Below, one piece after another: positions 21,066-31,257 of a stretch of DNA of 64,000 nucleotides. The notes under the pieces are model-generated. The model searched no databases. It saw nothing but the letters and a program-made list of their open reading frames with translations, and had not been told where the DNA came from. Numbering within the stretch: the stretch's first letter is position 1; each line of letters opens with the position of its first letter. A program made the translations under genes and the position numbers. The stretch comes from Auanema rhodensis (taxonomy: Eukaryota > Nematoda > Chromadorea > Rhabditida > Rhabditidae). The stretch is from positions 15,243,001 through 15,307,000 of the forward strand of contig OZ059895.1 in NCBI GenBank assembly GCA_964057225.1, written 5' to 3'.

Positions 21066-21728
21066 TACTAGTATGAGAATTAGATCGTTGCCAGATGATG
21101 ATCTGATATTACCAGTTATGTTGCTTTTCCTTATATAGTCGTCGGTAAAAATTTATTTGTCAGCCTATATGGCTTCATGAAAAGACGTCTGAGCCAATAG
21201 TAAATGCTTTGTCTCCATTCATTTTGGTTGAAACTTTCGTCAAAAAACTCCAAAAATTAGAGCTTTGTTGTCGCCTTATATGTTATTGTTTATAAAATTT
21301 ATTATTTAGTACTTGAATAAACAAAATAAATTTTATATTTATCTTCTTTTCAGTTCAATCAAATAAACTGCTAATCTTTTTACGATGGAAAAACTGTTCT
21401 ATGTGCTGTAGCACCCATTTCATACGAATTTCATGAAAATCCAATATTTTTTTGAATGTAAATGAACCGATTGCTGCTTCACCATTCGTTCAAATATCAA
21501 TGTTTTTATTGCTTTAATAGGAAATGATATAGAATGTTTCTCATGTTATATGTTAAGAAAGAAAAATGTGGATGAAATCATCTTGTCATCCTCTCCGAAC
21601 TAGCTGAGACTGTGAAGAAACAGAATCTCAGCGTTCATTATCTTTTAAATATTTGGTGGTAAGATGCTGATTTATAATACATTTTTATTAAAAAAATATT
21701 TATTTGAAAAGATATAATTATTAATTTA
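21066..21728. other. Promoter of ShKT copy 2 and intergenic spacer
   Basis: The TATA box of copy 2 is at 21130-21137. The rest is AT-rich and without recognisable coding or repeat content. Confidence 0.5.
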
Positions 21729-23578
21729 TTACGGAATAACGTCAGAGAAATATGCTGTGAATCTGTAAGAAGGTAAAAGTTCCACATACAATTCGTTAAC
21801 TTCCAATTTCACTAAAATGTAAGGAGATGTCGATCTAAACTTCACAACAGATGAGTTACGATCAGGAAATCTGAAAGAGTTAATTGATTTACTTTGGAAA
21901 TGTATATTTAAGCTTTCAATATTGATTGCAATATCTCAATAATAGGATTGACGGACGAGCTTCATGCTAAGGAGCCCAAGATTTACTAAAACTTAAGCAA
22001 ATGAGCATCGAAGCATCAGGTTAATGTTCCATTTATTAAGTTTACAGAAGAAAGCGGAAAAGCAGCTTATCGGGCTAGTTGAAATAGGAGTCTTACCTTC
22101 CCAATATTGGATATCTAACAGTAGGACCATCGTAGATAGTAAGTACATCGAAAGGATTAATTCGAACCTCATAGAACCAGAGTTCAATTCTGAAAAAGAA
22201 TCATATTAATAAAATAATTATGTTTAATTCAAATAGAACCTCCGATAACTTTTGGATGTTAGTTGATATGTGCAATTATAATATGGATAGTTATTTGGAA
22301 ATCGACAACTTGTAATCTGGAAAATAAATTAGAACTGGGAATGATTGATAACTTATCATACCATTCCAGGAGTATATAATACTCCATCATTACAACCAGA
22401 TGATATTTTTCCTGATACAGAAGTAGCGGCTGATGTTACCTCAGTATTCCCTGGTCCAACAGTCATATTTTCAGCTTCTGAATCCGATACTGTGTCGGTG
22501 ACATTCATTTCATGAGCATTCCCTGGTCCAACAGTCATATTTTCAGCTTCTGAATCCGATACTGTGTCGGTGACATTCATTTCATGAGCATTCCCTGGTC
22601 CAACAGTCATATTTTCAGCTTCTGAATCCGATACTGTGTCGGTGACATTCATTTCATGAGCATTCCCTGGTCCAACAGTCATATTTTCAGCTTCTGAATC
22701 CGATACTGTGTCGGTGACATTCATTTCATGAGCATTCTCTGGTCCAACAGTCATATTTTCAGCTTCTGAATCCGATACTGTGTCGGTGACATTCATTTCA
22801 TGAGCATTCCCTGGTTCAGCAGTCATACTTCCAGCTTCTGCTTTTGGAGCTTCATAGCTTGATGTTTGTGTACTCATCAGTTCCGTAGTGTAGTTTATTG
22901 GTACTTGTGTAGTCGTAGAGTTATTGCTATTACTGGTTTGACACACATGAGAGCTAAGCCATTGAAAACAGTATTGAGGAAGCCATTTACCCGAATCAGG
23001 TCCATTTGCATTCATTTTGTAGCAAGTTAGTATATGTGAATTATCTGAAAATAGTTACAGAGTTAGAAAGCTTTCTTATGCATAAAATCGTATAACCTGA
23101 TTCGAAATTAGTAAATGAATCATTAGTGAGTTTAGTACTGTCGTCATACATGCAAAAACCATTATTCACCCTATAACATCGAATTCCAATCCATGCTTCA
23201 TCCCCAGGTTCCAACAAAGAACGAATCAGTTCATTTGACTGAAAGTCATCAATACATCCGTTGTTCTATATTATTCAAGCTCATCACTTACAGCTGCATT
23301 TTTCGGCATAGCAAGATAGCCGTTTTCTTTGTATTCACAATGCTCTGATGCTTTAAAATATGAAACTTCGCATCCTTTGTAAATCGAAAATAAATGTTTT
23401 TTTCCTAAAGTATGAAGAAACGATTTCGAACCTTATAGCAATGCGTATCGTCGCAAACACTTCGGCTGGTAAATTCACATGCTTTTACTATAAATGTTTT
23501 GATTAAAGCAATGAACTAAAACTACAACTTCAATTTACCATAAATGAAGAAAGTCGGAAAAATTAGGAATATCTTCAT
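21729..23578 (-). CDS. Secreted C-type lectin / CUB protein with 24-residue acidic repeats
   Basis: Exons 23578-23539, 23487-23461, 23404-23292, 23238-23097, 23044-22362, 22316-22240, 22189-22097, 21870-21790 and 21762-21729 give about 429 residues. A signal peptide (MKIFLIFPTFFIY) precedes a C-type lectin domain (SIYKGCEVSYFKASEHC, EAWIGIRCYRVNNGFC, then KWLPQYCFQWLSSHVC). A Ser/Thr-rich linker with N-glycosylation sequons follows. Five tandem 24-residue acidic repeats (HEMNVTDTVSDSEAENMTVG) come next. Last is a CUB domain with INPFDVLTIYDG and FTAYFSD. CLEC/CUB proteins of this layout are abundant in nematodes and are often induced in innate responses. The junction after exon 2 is the least certain. 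TATAAAAG lies at about 23639-23647 on the coding strand. Confidence 0.8.
22448..22811 (-). repeat. 72-bp coding minisatellite, five units
   Basis: Five near-identical 72-bp units encode 24 residues each, with sequons NVT and NMT in every unit. The units differ at only a few bases, for example the Gly/Glu change in one copy, so the array is recent or homogenised. The copy number likely varies between individuals. Confidence 0.9.
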
Positions 23579-24744
23579 AATATCCAAGACAACGCAATAT
23601 TACAGAGATAGTGTTATGTATAACATTAAGTAATCCTGCTTTTATACTTTTTTCAAGTTTTAAAAATATAACATCCGGCAATAAGATGGTGAAAAATATT
23701 AATGATAAGAAGTGTAAGCTTGTTGTTGTCATTAAAATTTTTAAAAATTCAAATTAAATCTAATGTTTAGATTGTGATTCATTTTCAAAAAATTTATGAC
23801 AAGCTCATTTTCAACTTTAATCTTTCAAACATACCTTTTTAGATCACATTCCCTGAATTTTCGTAGTGAAATCTCGTCATCAAATGATATAACTAAAAGG
23901 AACTAATCAATCGATTGTATTAACTAATTTGAATTTGAATATGTGTTGTTGTTTTAATTTTTTTCATTTTCAGATAAAGTGCCAAGTAATGCGGTCGGAT
24001 TTTCGAAAAATTAGCATAACATATGCACCAACAAATGCACCCGGATATGTACGCGGAAATGTACGCGGACACGTCTACTGAGCAAATTTAGAATCAAATT
24101 TCATGACAATTGTTTTCTTTTAATATCTATTTATATAATAGTTAAAGTGATGGATTAAATAAACATTTTATATATACATGTACCGTACGAGATTCAGTAT
24201 GATCATACAACATTGAACATATATATTTTTGAAAAAAAAACCTAAATATATATTTTTTTAGATTGATATCATGTTTTGAACCAATTTCTTTTTTTAACTT
24301 TATCTGGATAAAAGTAGCTGTCATAAAATTTGTTTTTCTTCTAATATTCACAGCTGAAACCAATGCCCTATGATGCATTTATCAATTAACTTACTTAGGA
24401 CTGTGATCAATTACAGGACATGACGTGATGGATTGTTTTGCAGCTAAAAATATAAAATATTTTATCATTAGTATCTTAGATAACTATTGCAGCGCATGTA
24501 TGCTGGCAATGATCTGTGGTGGATCTGACAAAATTCGGAATCTCACATATTGGAGGATCTGTTAAACAATATTTTTTTCTCCAATACATCCGTGTAAAAT
24601 CTCATGTTCTTCAAGCTTTTGGGTTATCCTGTGCTAAAGTCCGTTTTTATTCTGCTTATATACATTTAATTACTGTACTGCAGTTTAATCTACGAACAGT
24701 TTAATTCAATTTAAGTACATCGGATAGCAATAAAATCCACGTAT
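23579..24744. other. Intergenic region with possible ShKT remnants
   Basis: This includes the TATA box of the lectin gene. Around 23995-24080 a GC-richer patch repeats ATGTACGCGGA-like units. The minus strand at about 24380-24430 shows a weak similarity to the start of ShKT exon 4 (CKTI) behind an acceptor-like TTTTTAG. No intact gene was recognised. Confidence 0.4.
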
Positions 24745-24885
24745 TTTCTACATTATCACAATTCCAATCTTTGTACATGCAGCAATAGTCACACGTTTTC
24801 AAGCAATTTATAATAGACGATGTATCTCGCGTCTTCATCAAGTTCGTCGAATCCTGAGCTACTGCAGAGATGCTGTACTTAAAAG
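24733..24885 (-). pseudogene. ShKT exon-3 relic
   Basis: The minus-strand frame reads IINCLKTCDYCCMYKDWNCDN, matching the exon-3 pattern of the flanking ShKT genes (NCPKTCGYCC...WxC). The surrounding exons are missing or unrecognisable and the frame stops at 24707-24709. This marks a fifth, dead member of the cluster. Confidence 0.65.
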
Positions 24886-25385
24886 TGCAAAAAGATGAAT
24901 CAGCAATATCTCAGATTCATTAACTATATATCACATTTATAGTAATATAGTATATTTTTGCGTCAGTTTCTTCCTTTACCCCACATCTACGTCAGTACCT
25001 ATACCCTAGCGTACTGCTACAAGTTGTTTGCTAGCACTCAGATATACTAAGTACAGTTACCTTTATTCAAAAGAAAAACGATTTAAAATGAATATTTTCG
25101 GAATAGTGTAATAAACTCAATTTCACATTAACAGAGCGTCATTATTCTCTGTATGAACCATATGAAACCATAAATGATTATCATCTAATATGTAATCAAT
25201 CAATGTTTTTAAGTTCAGATTTTCAAACTTTCAGGATAACAGAAACAGGAATTCATATAAATTATGATAACGTAAAATATTTATTCATGTGTGGTCAAAT
25301 CACATGATTTAAGATTTCAGTTTAAGTGAAAAAGTGAAAATTTGAAAGCTCATTTCTAACATCTTCCTTATCATTATGGCGAAAT
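24886..25385. other. Spacer 3' of ShKT copy 3
   Basis: The interval is AT-rich. From about 25271 the sequence is the left flank of the ~1.06-kb duplicated unit shared with 28507 onward. Confidence 0.5.
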
Positions 25386-26334
25386 TTAGCAGAGTCCGCA
25401 ACTCTTCTGGCATCTCTTCTTTCTGATCTCGTTGTTGTAGAAGGAATTCGTACAGAATGCATTCTTCACATAGTTGGAGCAGCTATAAATGATATTATAC
25501 TTGTTGGATAAAACTTGAAATCCCTCACTTGGGGTCGGCATCAACGCAGGTTCCTGGGTTAGTTGGGCTCTTAGTTGTGGCTCCTGGGGATGTTTTATCG
25601 CAGAGTCCGCAAGTACGTTTGCAGTTGGTCTACAGACAGCAGCATTAGTTTTGAAAATTTGCTTCATAATCTTACTTGGACAAAGGTTTCGAGACCATTC
25701 ATGAAGCAGATAGATGGGTTGAGGTTACAGTCTGGAGCAGCATCAATACATCCCCCGAGGTTACAGAATCCACAGACAGCTGGACAGTCAGCAGCAATAA
25801 CTTCTCTCCATAATGGATCCTTGCACATCTTGTCGGTTATGGTGCTACAACTGATTCTTGGCACTTAAAGTAGCAGGATTAGGAATATATTCTAGGTTTG
25901 GGGATCATTTACGTCTAGCGTTATCGCACTTGAAAGCTGAAGATTCACAACAGTATCCACAAGATTTGGGACAAGTTTCGATAGCCAAAGCCTTCAATTC
26001 TTCATCAACAGTAGTACCATCAGTGCTCTTAAGAAATATCTGGTTCATAATGGTTTTGAATTTGAACTTACAAAACAGGTTTGAGATCTGTCGACAGCGG
26101 CTCCAGCAACCATACCAGCATCTGGTTTGTAGAGCTTTTTGCAAGAAGTATCAGCTTGAATATTGTCGCAGTTGAAAGCTGTGGGTAAGAACTGAAATAA
26201 ATTGGTTGATGAAGTAATATCATATGAAAAGCTTACGTTGGTACCGTCGGTACAGTTAAGATCAACGATGCCGCCAGCAGAGGCAAAGCCGAGAAGGGCG
26301 AAGAAAACGACTTTAGAATACATTGGAATAATGA
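25271..26334. repeat. Segmental duplication unit A (ShKT copy 3)
   Basis: About 1.06 kb covering the whole transcribed region of ShKT copy 3 and 100 bp of 3' flank is repeated with few changes at 28507-29570, an offset of 3236 bases throughout. Identity is lost about 10 bases upstream of the start codon, so the promoters differ. Confidence 0.9.
25386..26323 (-). CDS. Secreted ShKT-domain protein (copy 3)
   Basis: Exons 26323-26237, 26191-26072, 26027-25913, 25863-25676, 25629-25529 and 25482-25386 give 235 residues. A signal peptide (MYSKVVFFALLGFASAG) is followed by VDLNCTDGTN and four cysteine modules (CGYCC, CGFC, CGLC, CGLC). A Pro/Thr-rich linker (KTSPGATTKSPTNPGT) lies before the last one. 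It is nearly identical, introns included, to copy 4. A TATATAAG box lies at 26386-26393 on the coding strand. Secreted, function unknown. Confidence 0.88.
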
Positions 26335-26880
26335 AAATTGAGCTTTCCTAGCTTTCGTTTTTCGTGCTTAATGAGTACTTCAGCACTTATATAAGACTCG
26401 GAAGCAATAGCGTTCATTGTTTCGAAACATATCTACCACAAGGCTGTATCAACAAAATTACAGTTGATCATATTATTTTGCCGATATTGTTTAAATATTC
26501 GAAACTGTAACTTTTGATCTTCAAATTGAAATTCATGTGGGTCCTTGTTCAGAACAATAATGTATACGACGCCTCCGTTTTTTTTTCAGCAGCTGCATTT
26601 GATTAACTCGACGTGTATATGATATACCTGCAAGTATTTAATGCATGAAACTATCATCAACTCGAGGATTCATGCCTACGCTCTTGTACCGTTTCTATCA
26701 GCTCTCTCATTTCCATACCATGTCATGTATACCGGGTTGCATGCTGATGAAAGTAAGTGGTTTAAGATTTTGAACGACTGATATACTCTCGTACCTTTAA
26801 TTAGAATAGCATTAGAGCGCGATTTAAAATCAAAAATCATTTTATTCAGTTCATTCTCCCTCGACCGTCTCCACAATCTC
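26324..26880. other. Promoter of ShKT copy 3 and spacer
   Basis: A TATA box lies at 26386-26393. The right part may include the 3' non-coding end of the mariner fragment that follows. No gene was recognised. Confidence 0.45.
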
Positions 26881-26884
26881 AATT

Positions 26885-27235
26885 TTTAAACTCAAGTAGA
26901 TTCATAGAAATATCTTGAAGTTTTCATTCCTTAAACTGTGTTCCATTGATCGGAACAAATGGTAATCTGTTTGAGCAAGATCTAGAGAGTATCGAGAGTT
27001 GTGGGCTTGTTTCAAAACCGCCCACCCTAGCTCATGAACCGTCTGTTGAGCTTTTGCAAAACGGTTTGGGCGCTTAGTCATGCAGCAACCCAATGCTATT
27101 GTTTATCAGCCCCTCTTTAACTTCAATGACAGTATAAAGCTTTCTGAGTTGATCAGAATAATATTCTCCATCTATGATTCTTAAATAAGGAGAACGCTCA
27201 CAGAAGATAATTCCATTTTTATTCCATGAAACAGG
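26885..27235 (-). mobile_element. Mariner transposase C-terminal fragment, interrupted
   Basis: Read leftwards: a frame gives IFCERSPYLRIIDGEYYSDQLRK, then NNSIGLLHD followed by a stop, then RPNRFAKAQQTVHELGWAVL and SLDLAQTDYHLFRSMEHSL. This covers the second and third catalytic-acid regions of a mariner transposase (LHDxARP and DLAPTDYHLF). The stop lies at the second acid motif, so the copy is dead. It is neither of the two mariners at 14-16 kb, since those keep only the N-terminal half. Confidence 0.85.
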
Positions 27236-27460
27236 AGCGGTAATCAGTTAAAAATGATGTGGGCTATTTTGCATGAACTCTACTATGTCTTTCAGTATAG
27301 CATCAAAAATATTTCTGTTATGATGACGTCCGCGCCACATAAACTCACATAAGTAGCTCTCTAGCATCTCAGGCTTAACTCCCCACATCTTTTAAAACAT
27401 ATTTTTCGCTGTGTTCCATAAACCCTCGATTCTATTTGTGTGAGCACCAGTGTTTGGGTA
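27236..27460 (-). mobile_element. Merlin/ISXO2-like transposase C-terminal fragment
   Basis: Read leftwards, one frame gives YPNTGAHTNRIEGLWNTAK, then after an in-frame stop KMWGVKPEMLESYLCEFMWR and NIFDAILKDIVEFMQNSPHHF. This is the end of the ISXO2-like (IS1595-type) DDE transposase domain found in eukaryotic Merlin elements. Its end abuts the mariner fragment directly, so one probably inserted into the other. The upstream half was not recognised to the right. Confidence 0.8.
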
Positions 27461-28621
27461 AACGAAATTGTATTAGTCAGAACAAAGCTTAGAAGTTGGC
27501 AGAAACAATCTCTCTGGTAGAAAGCTGTTGGCAGCTTCTTTTTTCTCAACACGCCACTTTAAGGAGAACATAGAGAGGGGTAATATGATATTAATAATAT
27601 TTTTCGTTTCAATTTTAAAATTCTATTATTGTTTTTTTGCACTAACTATATTTACTTTATATTTTCTAAAATTAATATTATTACTCCAAATTATTTTCAA
27701 GCAACTGCGCGAGTTTTTGCAAAAGGGGCGGAGTTAGAATTTGGGCGGGTTATAAACTGTAGTAGAACCCACCCAGGAGCTCCTTTTTGGCAGTTTGTGG
27801 GTTCGCCCTGAAAATAATAGAAACTTCCTGCCGGAGTTAACCCAAAACTTAAGCTTTTTTGAAGTTGGGTTTAATTTCATGAGTTTCTTCAAGACTTCAG
27901 ATACAATTTTTTTATTGTGTTAAGAGTACACTAAAGGTCTATTTTTCTTTTGAACGGGATAATTTGGTTATACGTCGACCAATTTCTCTTCATAGATTTT
28001 TAGTAAAATTCAGATGTTCGAGCTTACTTGTTTGAAGCTATGCTCCAGATAAATCTTTGTTATTGATCGAGCTTGGTGCTTAGAATCATTTTGAAAATTT
28101 TCTAATTAACGTGTTACTAGCCCCAAAATTTTGTTATATCAAAATATTCAAAAAACATTATTTAAATCTATTTTTATTGTAAAAACATATATTTTTTTAA
28201 TTGAATATATACTATATAAACTTGTAAAATTTATGATTTGTTTTGTAATTTGAAACAATTTTTTGAGGACCTAAGGACTCTAAGAAGAGATGGTCCGACT
28301 TTCATCGCATTTGGCTGTTCATCTTGTATGAACAACAGCAAAAAAGTGAGTCCAAAATTTTTCTGAATTTCTTTTGTAAAATTTCGAGTAATGAGTGGAA
28401 CCACGGAACAAGTTCGATACCAATGTATTCAACATTAGTTTTCAATTAAACTTTTTAATTTGTGTGTCGTGTCTTTGTATACTTTGTATGTAATATTACA
28501 TGATAGCGTAAAATATTTATTCATGTGTGGTCAAATCACATGATTTAAGATTTCAGTTTAAGTGAAAAAGTGAAAATTTGAAAGCTCATTTCTAACATCT
28601 TCCTTATCATTATGGCGAAAT
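27461..28621. other. Repeat-rich spacer
   Basis: This is probably decayed transposon DNA to about 27840, including a GC-richer patch AACCCACCCAGGAGCTCC at about 27767, followed by plain AT-rich spacer. The duplication unit B begins at about 28507. Confidence 0.4.
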
Positions 28622-29570
28622 TTAGCAGAGTCCGCAACTCTTCTGGCATCTCTTCTTTCTGATCTCGTTGTTGTAGAAGGAATTCGTACAGAATCCATTC
28701 TTCACAAAGCTGGGGCAGCTATAAATGATATTATACTTGTTGGATAAAACTTGAAATCCCTCACCTGGGGTCGGCATCAACGCAGGTTCCTGGGTTAGTT
28801 GGGCTCTTAGTTGTGGCTCCTGGGGCTGTTGATTCGCAGAGTCCGCAAGTACGTTTGCAGTTGGTCTACAGACAGCAGCATTAGTTTTGAAAATTTGCTT
28901 CATAATCTTACTTGGACAAAGGTTTCGAGACCATTCATGAAGCAGATAGATGGGTTGAGGTTACAGTCTGGAGCAGCATCAATACATCCCCCGAGGTTAC
29001 AGAATCCACAGACAGCTGGACAGTCAGCAGCAATGACTTCTCTCCATAATGGATCCTTGCACATCTTGTCGGTTATGGTGCTACAACTGATTCTTGGCAC
29101 TTAAAGTAGCAGGATTAGGAATATATTCTAGGTTTGGGGATCATTTACGTCTAGCGTTATCGCACTTGAAAGCTGAAGATTCACAACAGTATCCACAAGA
29201 TTTGGGACAAGTTTCGATAGCCAAAGCCTTCAATTCTTCATCAATAGCAGTACCATCCTCGCTCTTAAGAAATATCTGGTTCATATTGGTTTTGAATTTG
29301 AACTTACGAAACAGGTTTGAGGTCTGTCGACATCGGCTCCAGCAACCATACCAGCATCTGGTTTGTAGAGTTTTTGGCAAGAAGTATCAGCTTGAATATT
29401 GTCGCAGTTGAAAGCTGTGGGTAAGAACTGAAATAAATTGGTTGATGAAGTAATATCATATGAAAAGCTTACGTTGGTACCGTCGGTACAGTTAAGATCA
29501 ACGATGCCGCCAGCAGAGGCAAAGCCGAGAAGGGCGAAGAAAACGACTTTAGAATACATTGGAATAATGT
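28507..29570. repeat. Segmental duplication unit B (ShKT copy 4)
   Basis: The partner of 25271-26334 at a constant offset of 3236 bases. Introns are as similar as exons, so the event is recent or the units undergo gene conversion. Confidence 0.9.
28622..29559 (-). CDS. Secreted ShKT-domain protein (copy 4)
   Basis: Exons 29559-29473, 29427-29308, 29263-29149, 29099-28912, 28865-28765 and 28718-28622 give 235 residues. It is the near-twin of copy 3 with the same signal peptide, VDLNCTDGTN and cysteine modules. Scattered changes include the linker (ESTAPGATTK in place of KTSPGATTK) and the last module (SFVKNGFC in place of NYVKNAFC). The TATA box is at 29612-29619 on the coding strand, in sequence unrelated to copy 3's promoter. 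Both copies look intact, so dosage or expression pattern may be what differs. Confidence 0.88.
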
Positions 29571-31257
29571 TGAAGCGACTGTTAATGATGTAGCTAATGA
29601 TCAGATCAAGCCTTATATATGATCGGGGAGATGCCTCACCATTGTTTCTCAACACATGTATATAATCAGCTGATTAAATAAAATTAGAATAAAAGTTATT
29701 GAAACTATAATAGTGCAATGATTGTTATATTTGCTTAAGCAGGTTATGTAACATTATCTATCATGTTGTCAATGCAAAATGATATTTTCCGTTGAATACA
29801 TGTAATAGCTTCCTTACGGCAGAAGGTGTATTGTATTGTTCCGTTTTTTCAGCTCGATTTGATTAATCCGATGTGTAATGCCAGTCCACAACTATTATTA
29901 TGGAATATAGCACATAGAAACATCATGAATGCATTTATCGTTATGATTTTTATTCGTCATAATCGATATGGTAAAATCTCGGAAAATCTGGATAACAGCG
30001 ATACCTATACATTAATCATGATTTTCAGGTTTTATAACACTGTGATGTGCTGACTTTCACAATGGAAAACGATCGTGACTCAATTGCAGTGTTCATAACT
30101 TGATAATGGACTCATCTCGTTGACCTTGAATCTATTGCAAGGCAAGTTGCTGACCCTTACCAATCTCTCATTCAGTTAGATTTAACATATTCTCGTATGG
30201 AGATACGTTACTAAAATCGTGCGTGTGCACATATCCTTTTTTTCCCTCACGTCATCAAAAGTTCCGGCAATTTCTAGTGCATAAAACTAGTTTTTACGTT
30301 AAAAAAATACGATAGGATAGCATTAGCAATATTTCAGTGAAGTCTACTCCATTGACCTGTAATGATAACCTTGATAATAGCCTTGAAAACGTGGAGAACA
30401 TTGAGGTTTTCTAGCTTTTACTTATCGTTGCGACTTCCTTCATTTATGTTTTGAGTCCGCTGCGGAACGGTTGTGCTATTTCTCACCACAATTACAAACC
30501 TCCGCCACTCGTCCACGCTATTAATGATGTAAAGCTTTCTCAATCTATTGCTTCAAAATTTTCGTTTTCTTTTCGAAAATGAAGTTTTAATTTCCCAATT
30601 CAATTTATTATTCGAATTTTTAAATAAAAACAAGATTATTCTAATTATGTTGAAATTCATTTTCATTAGCAGCCATTTTATTATAAAATAGAGAATTTTT
30701 CTTTTTTAATTGCAGTTTCGTAAATCGTCGACTAAACTATATTTTTTCTCATATTGTGAGCTTCTCTATCGTGGCAAATACAACTACTGTCCAGTGCGTA
30801 TTTGGCATTTTCAACGGAGCTGAATGGGAACTCAGCCGTTCCTATGACGATTTGTCATGCCAATCAATATTCTAATGAAATTTGAACTCTTTATCTATTC
30901 TATGCAATTATATTTTGAATATAATTTCGTTTGATTATAATGTTTTGCTTATATGACAAAAAGAAAGCAATGTGATGTTCGAAATCATTCTAGAATTTTA
31001 AATTTTTTTTCTACTTCATGCGTTCTAACTAGTATCGGTCATTAGCCTCCGCGACCAGAGTATAATGCAAAGGGTAACGCGGCGTGGCCAGAGCCTATGT
31101 ACGAGAGTAATCGATGCAACGCATCGATCATTTGCTTTTCAAACCTTTTTAATTTTACTTAAAGCTTAAATCGAAATCCCTTATTGCCAACTGCGCTTTA
31201 TCTTGTTTGTGTTTTAAAAATCATACATCAACTATTTTCTATATTATGTATTTAGGT
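29571..31257. other. Intergenic region; calnexin promoter at right
   Basis: The TATA box of ShKT copy 4 is at 29612-29619. A CpG-bearing block at 31045-31130 includes a perfect short palindrome ATCGATGC-AAC-GCATCGAT (31110-31128) about 130 bp before the calnexin start. TTTAG just before 31258 may be a trans-splice acceptor. No gene was recognised. Confidence 0.5.

Noticed and set aside
24142-24378. 78-codon minus-strand open frame in the lectin-ShKT spacer
   Set aside because: AT-rich, no domain, no splice partner; a chance frame.
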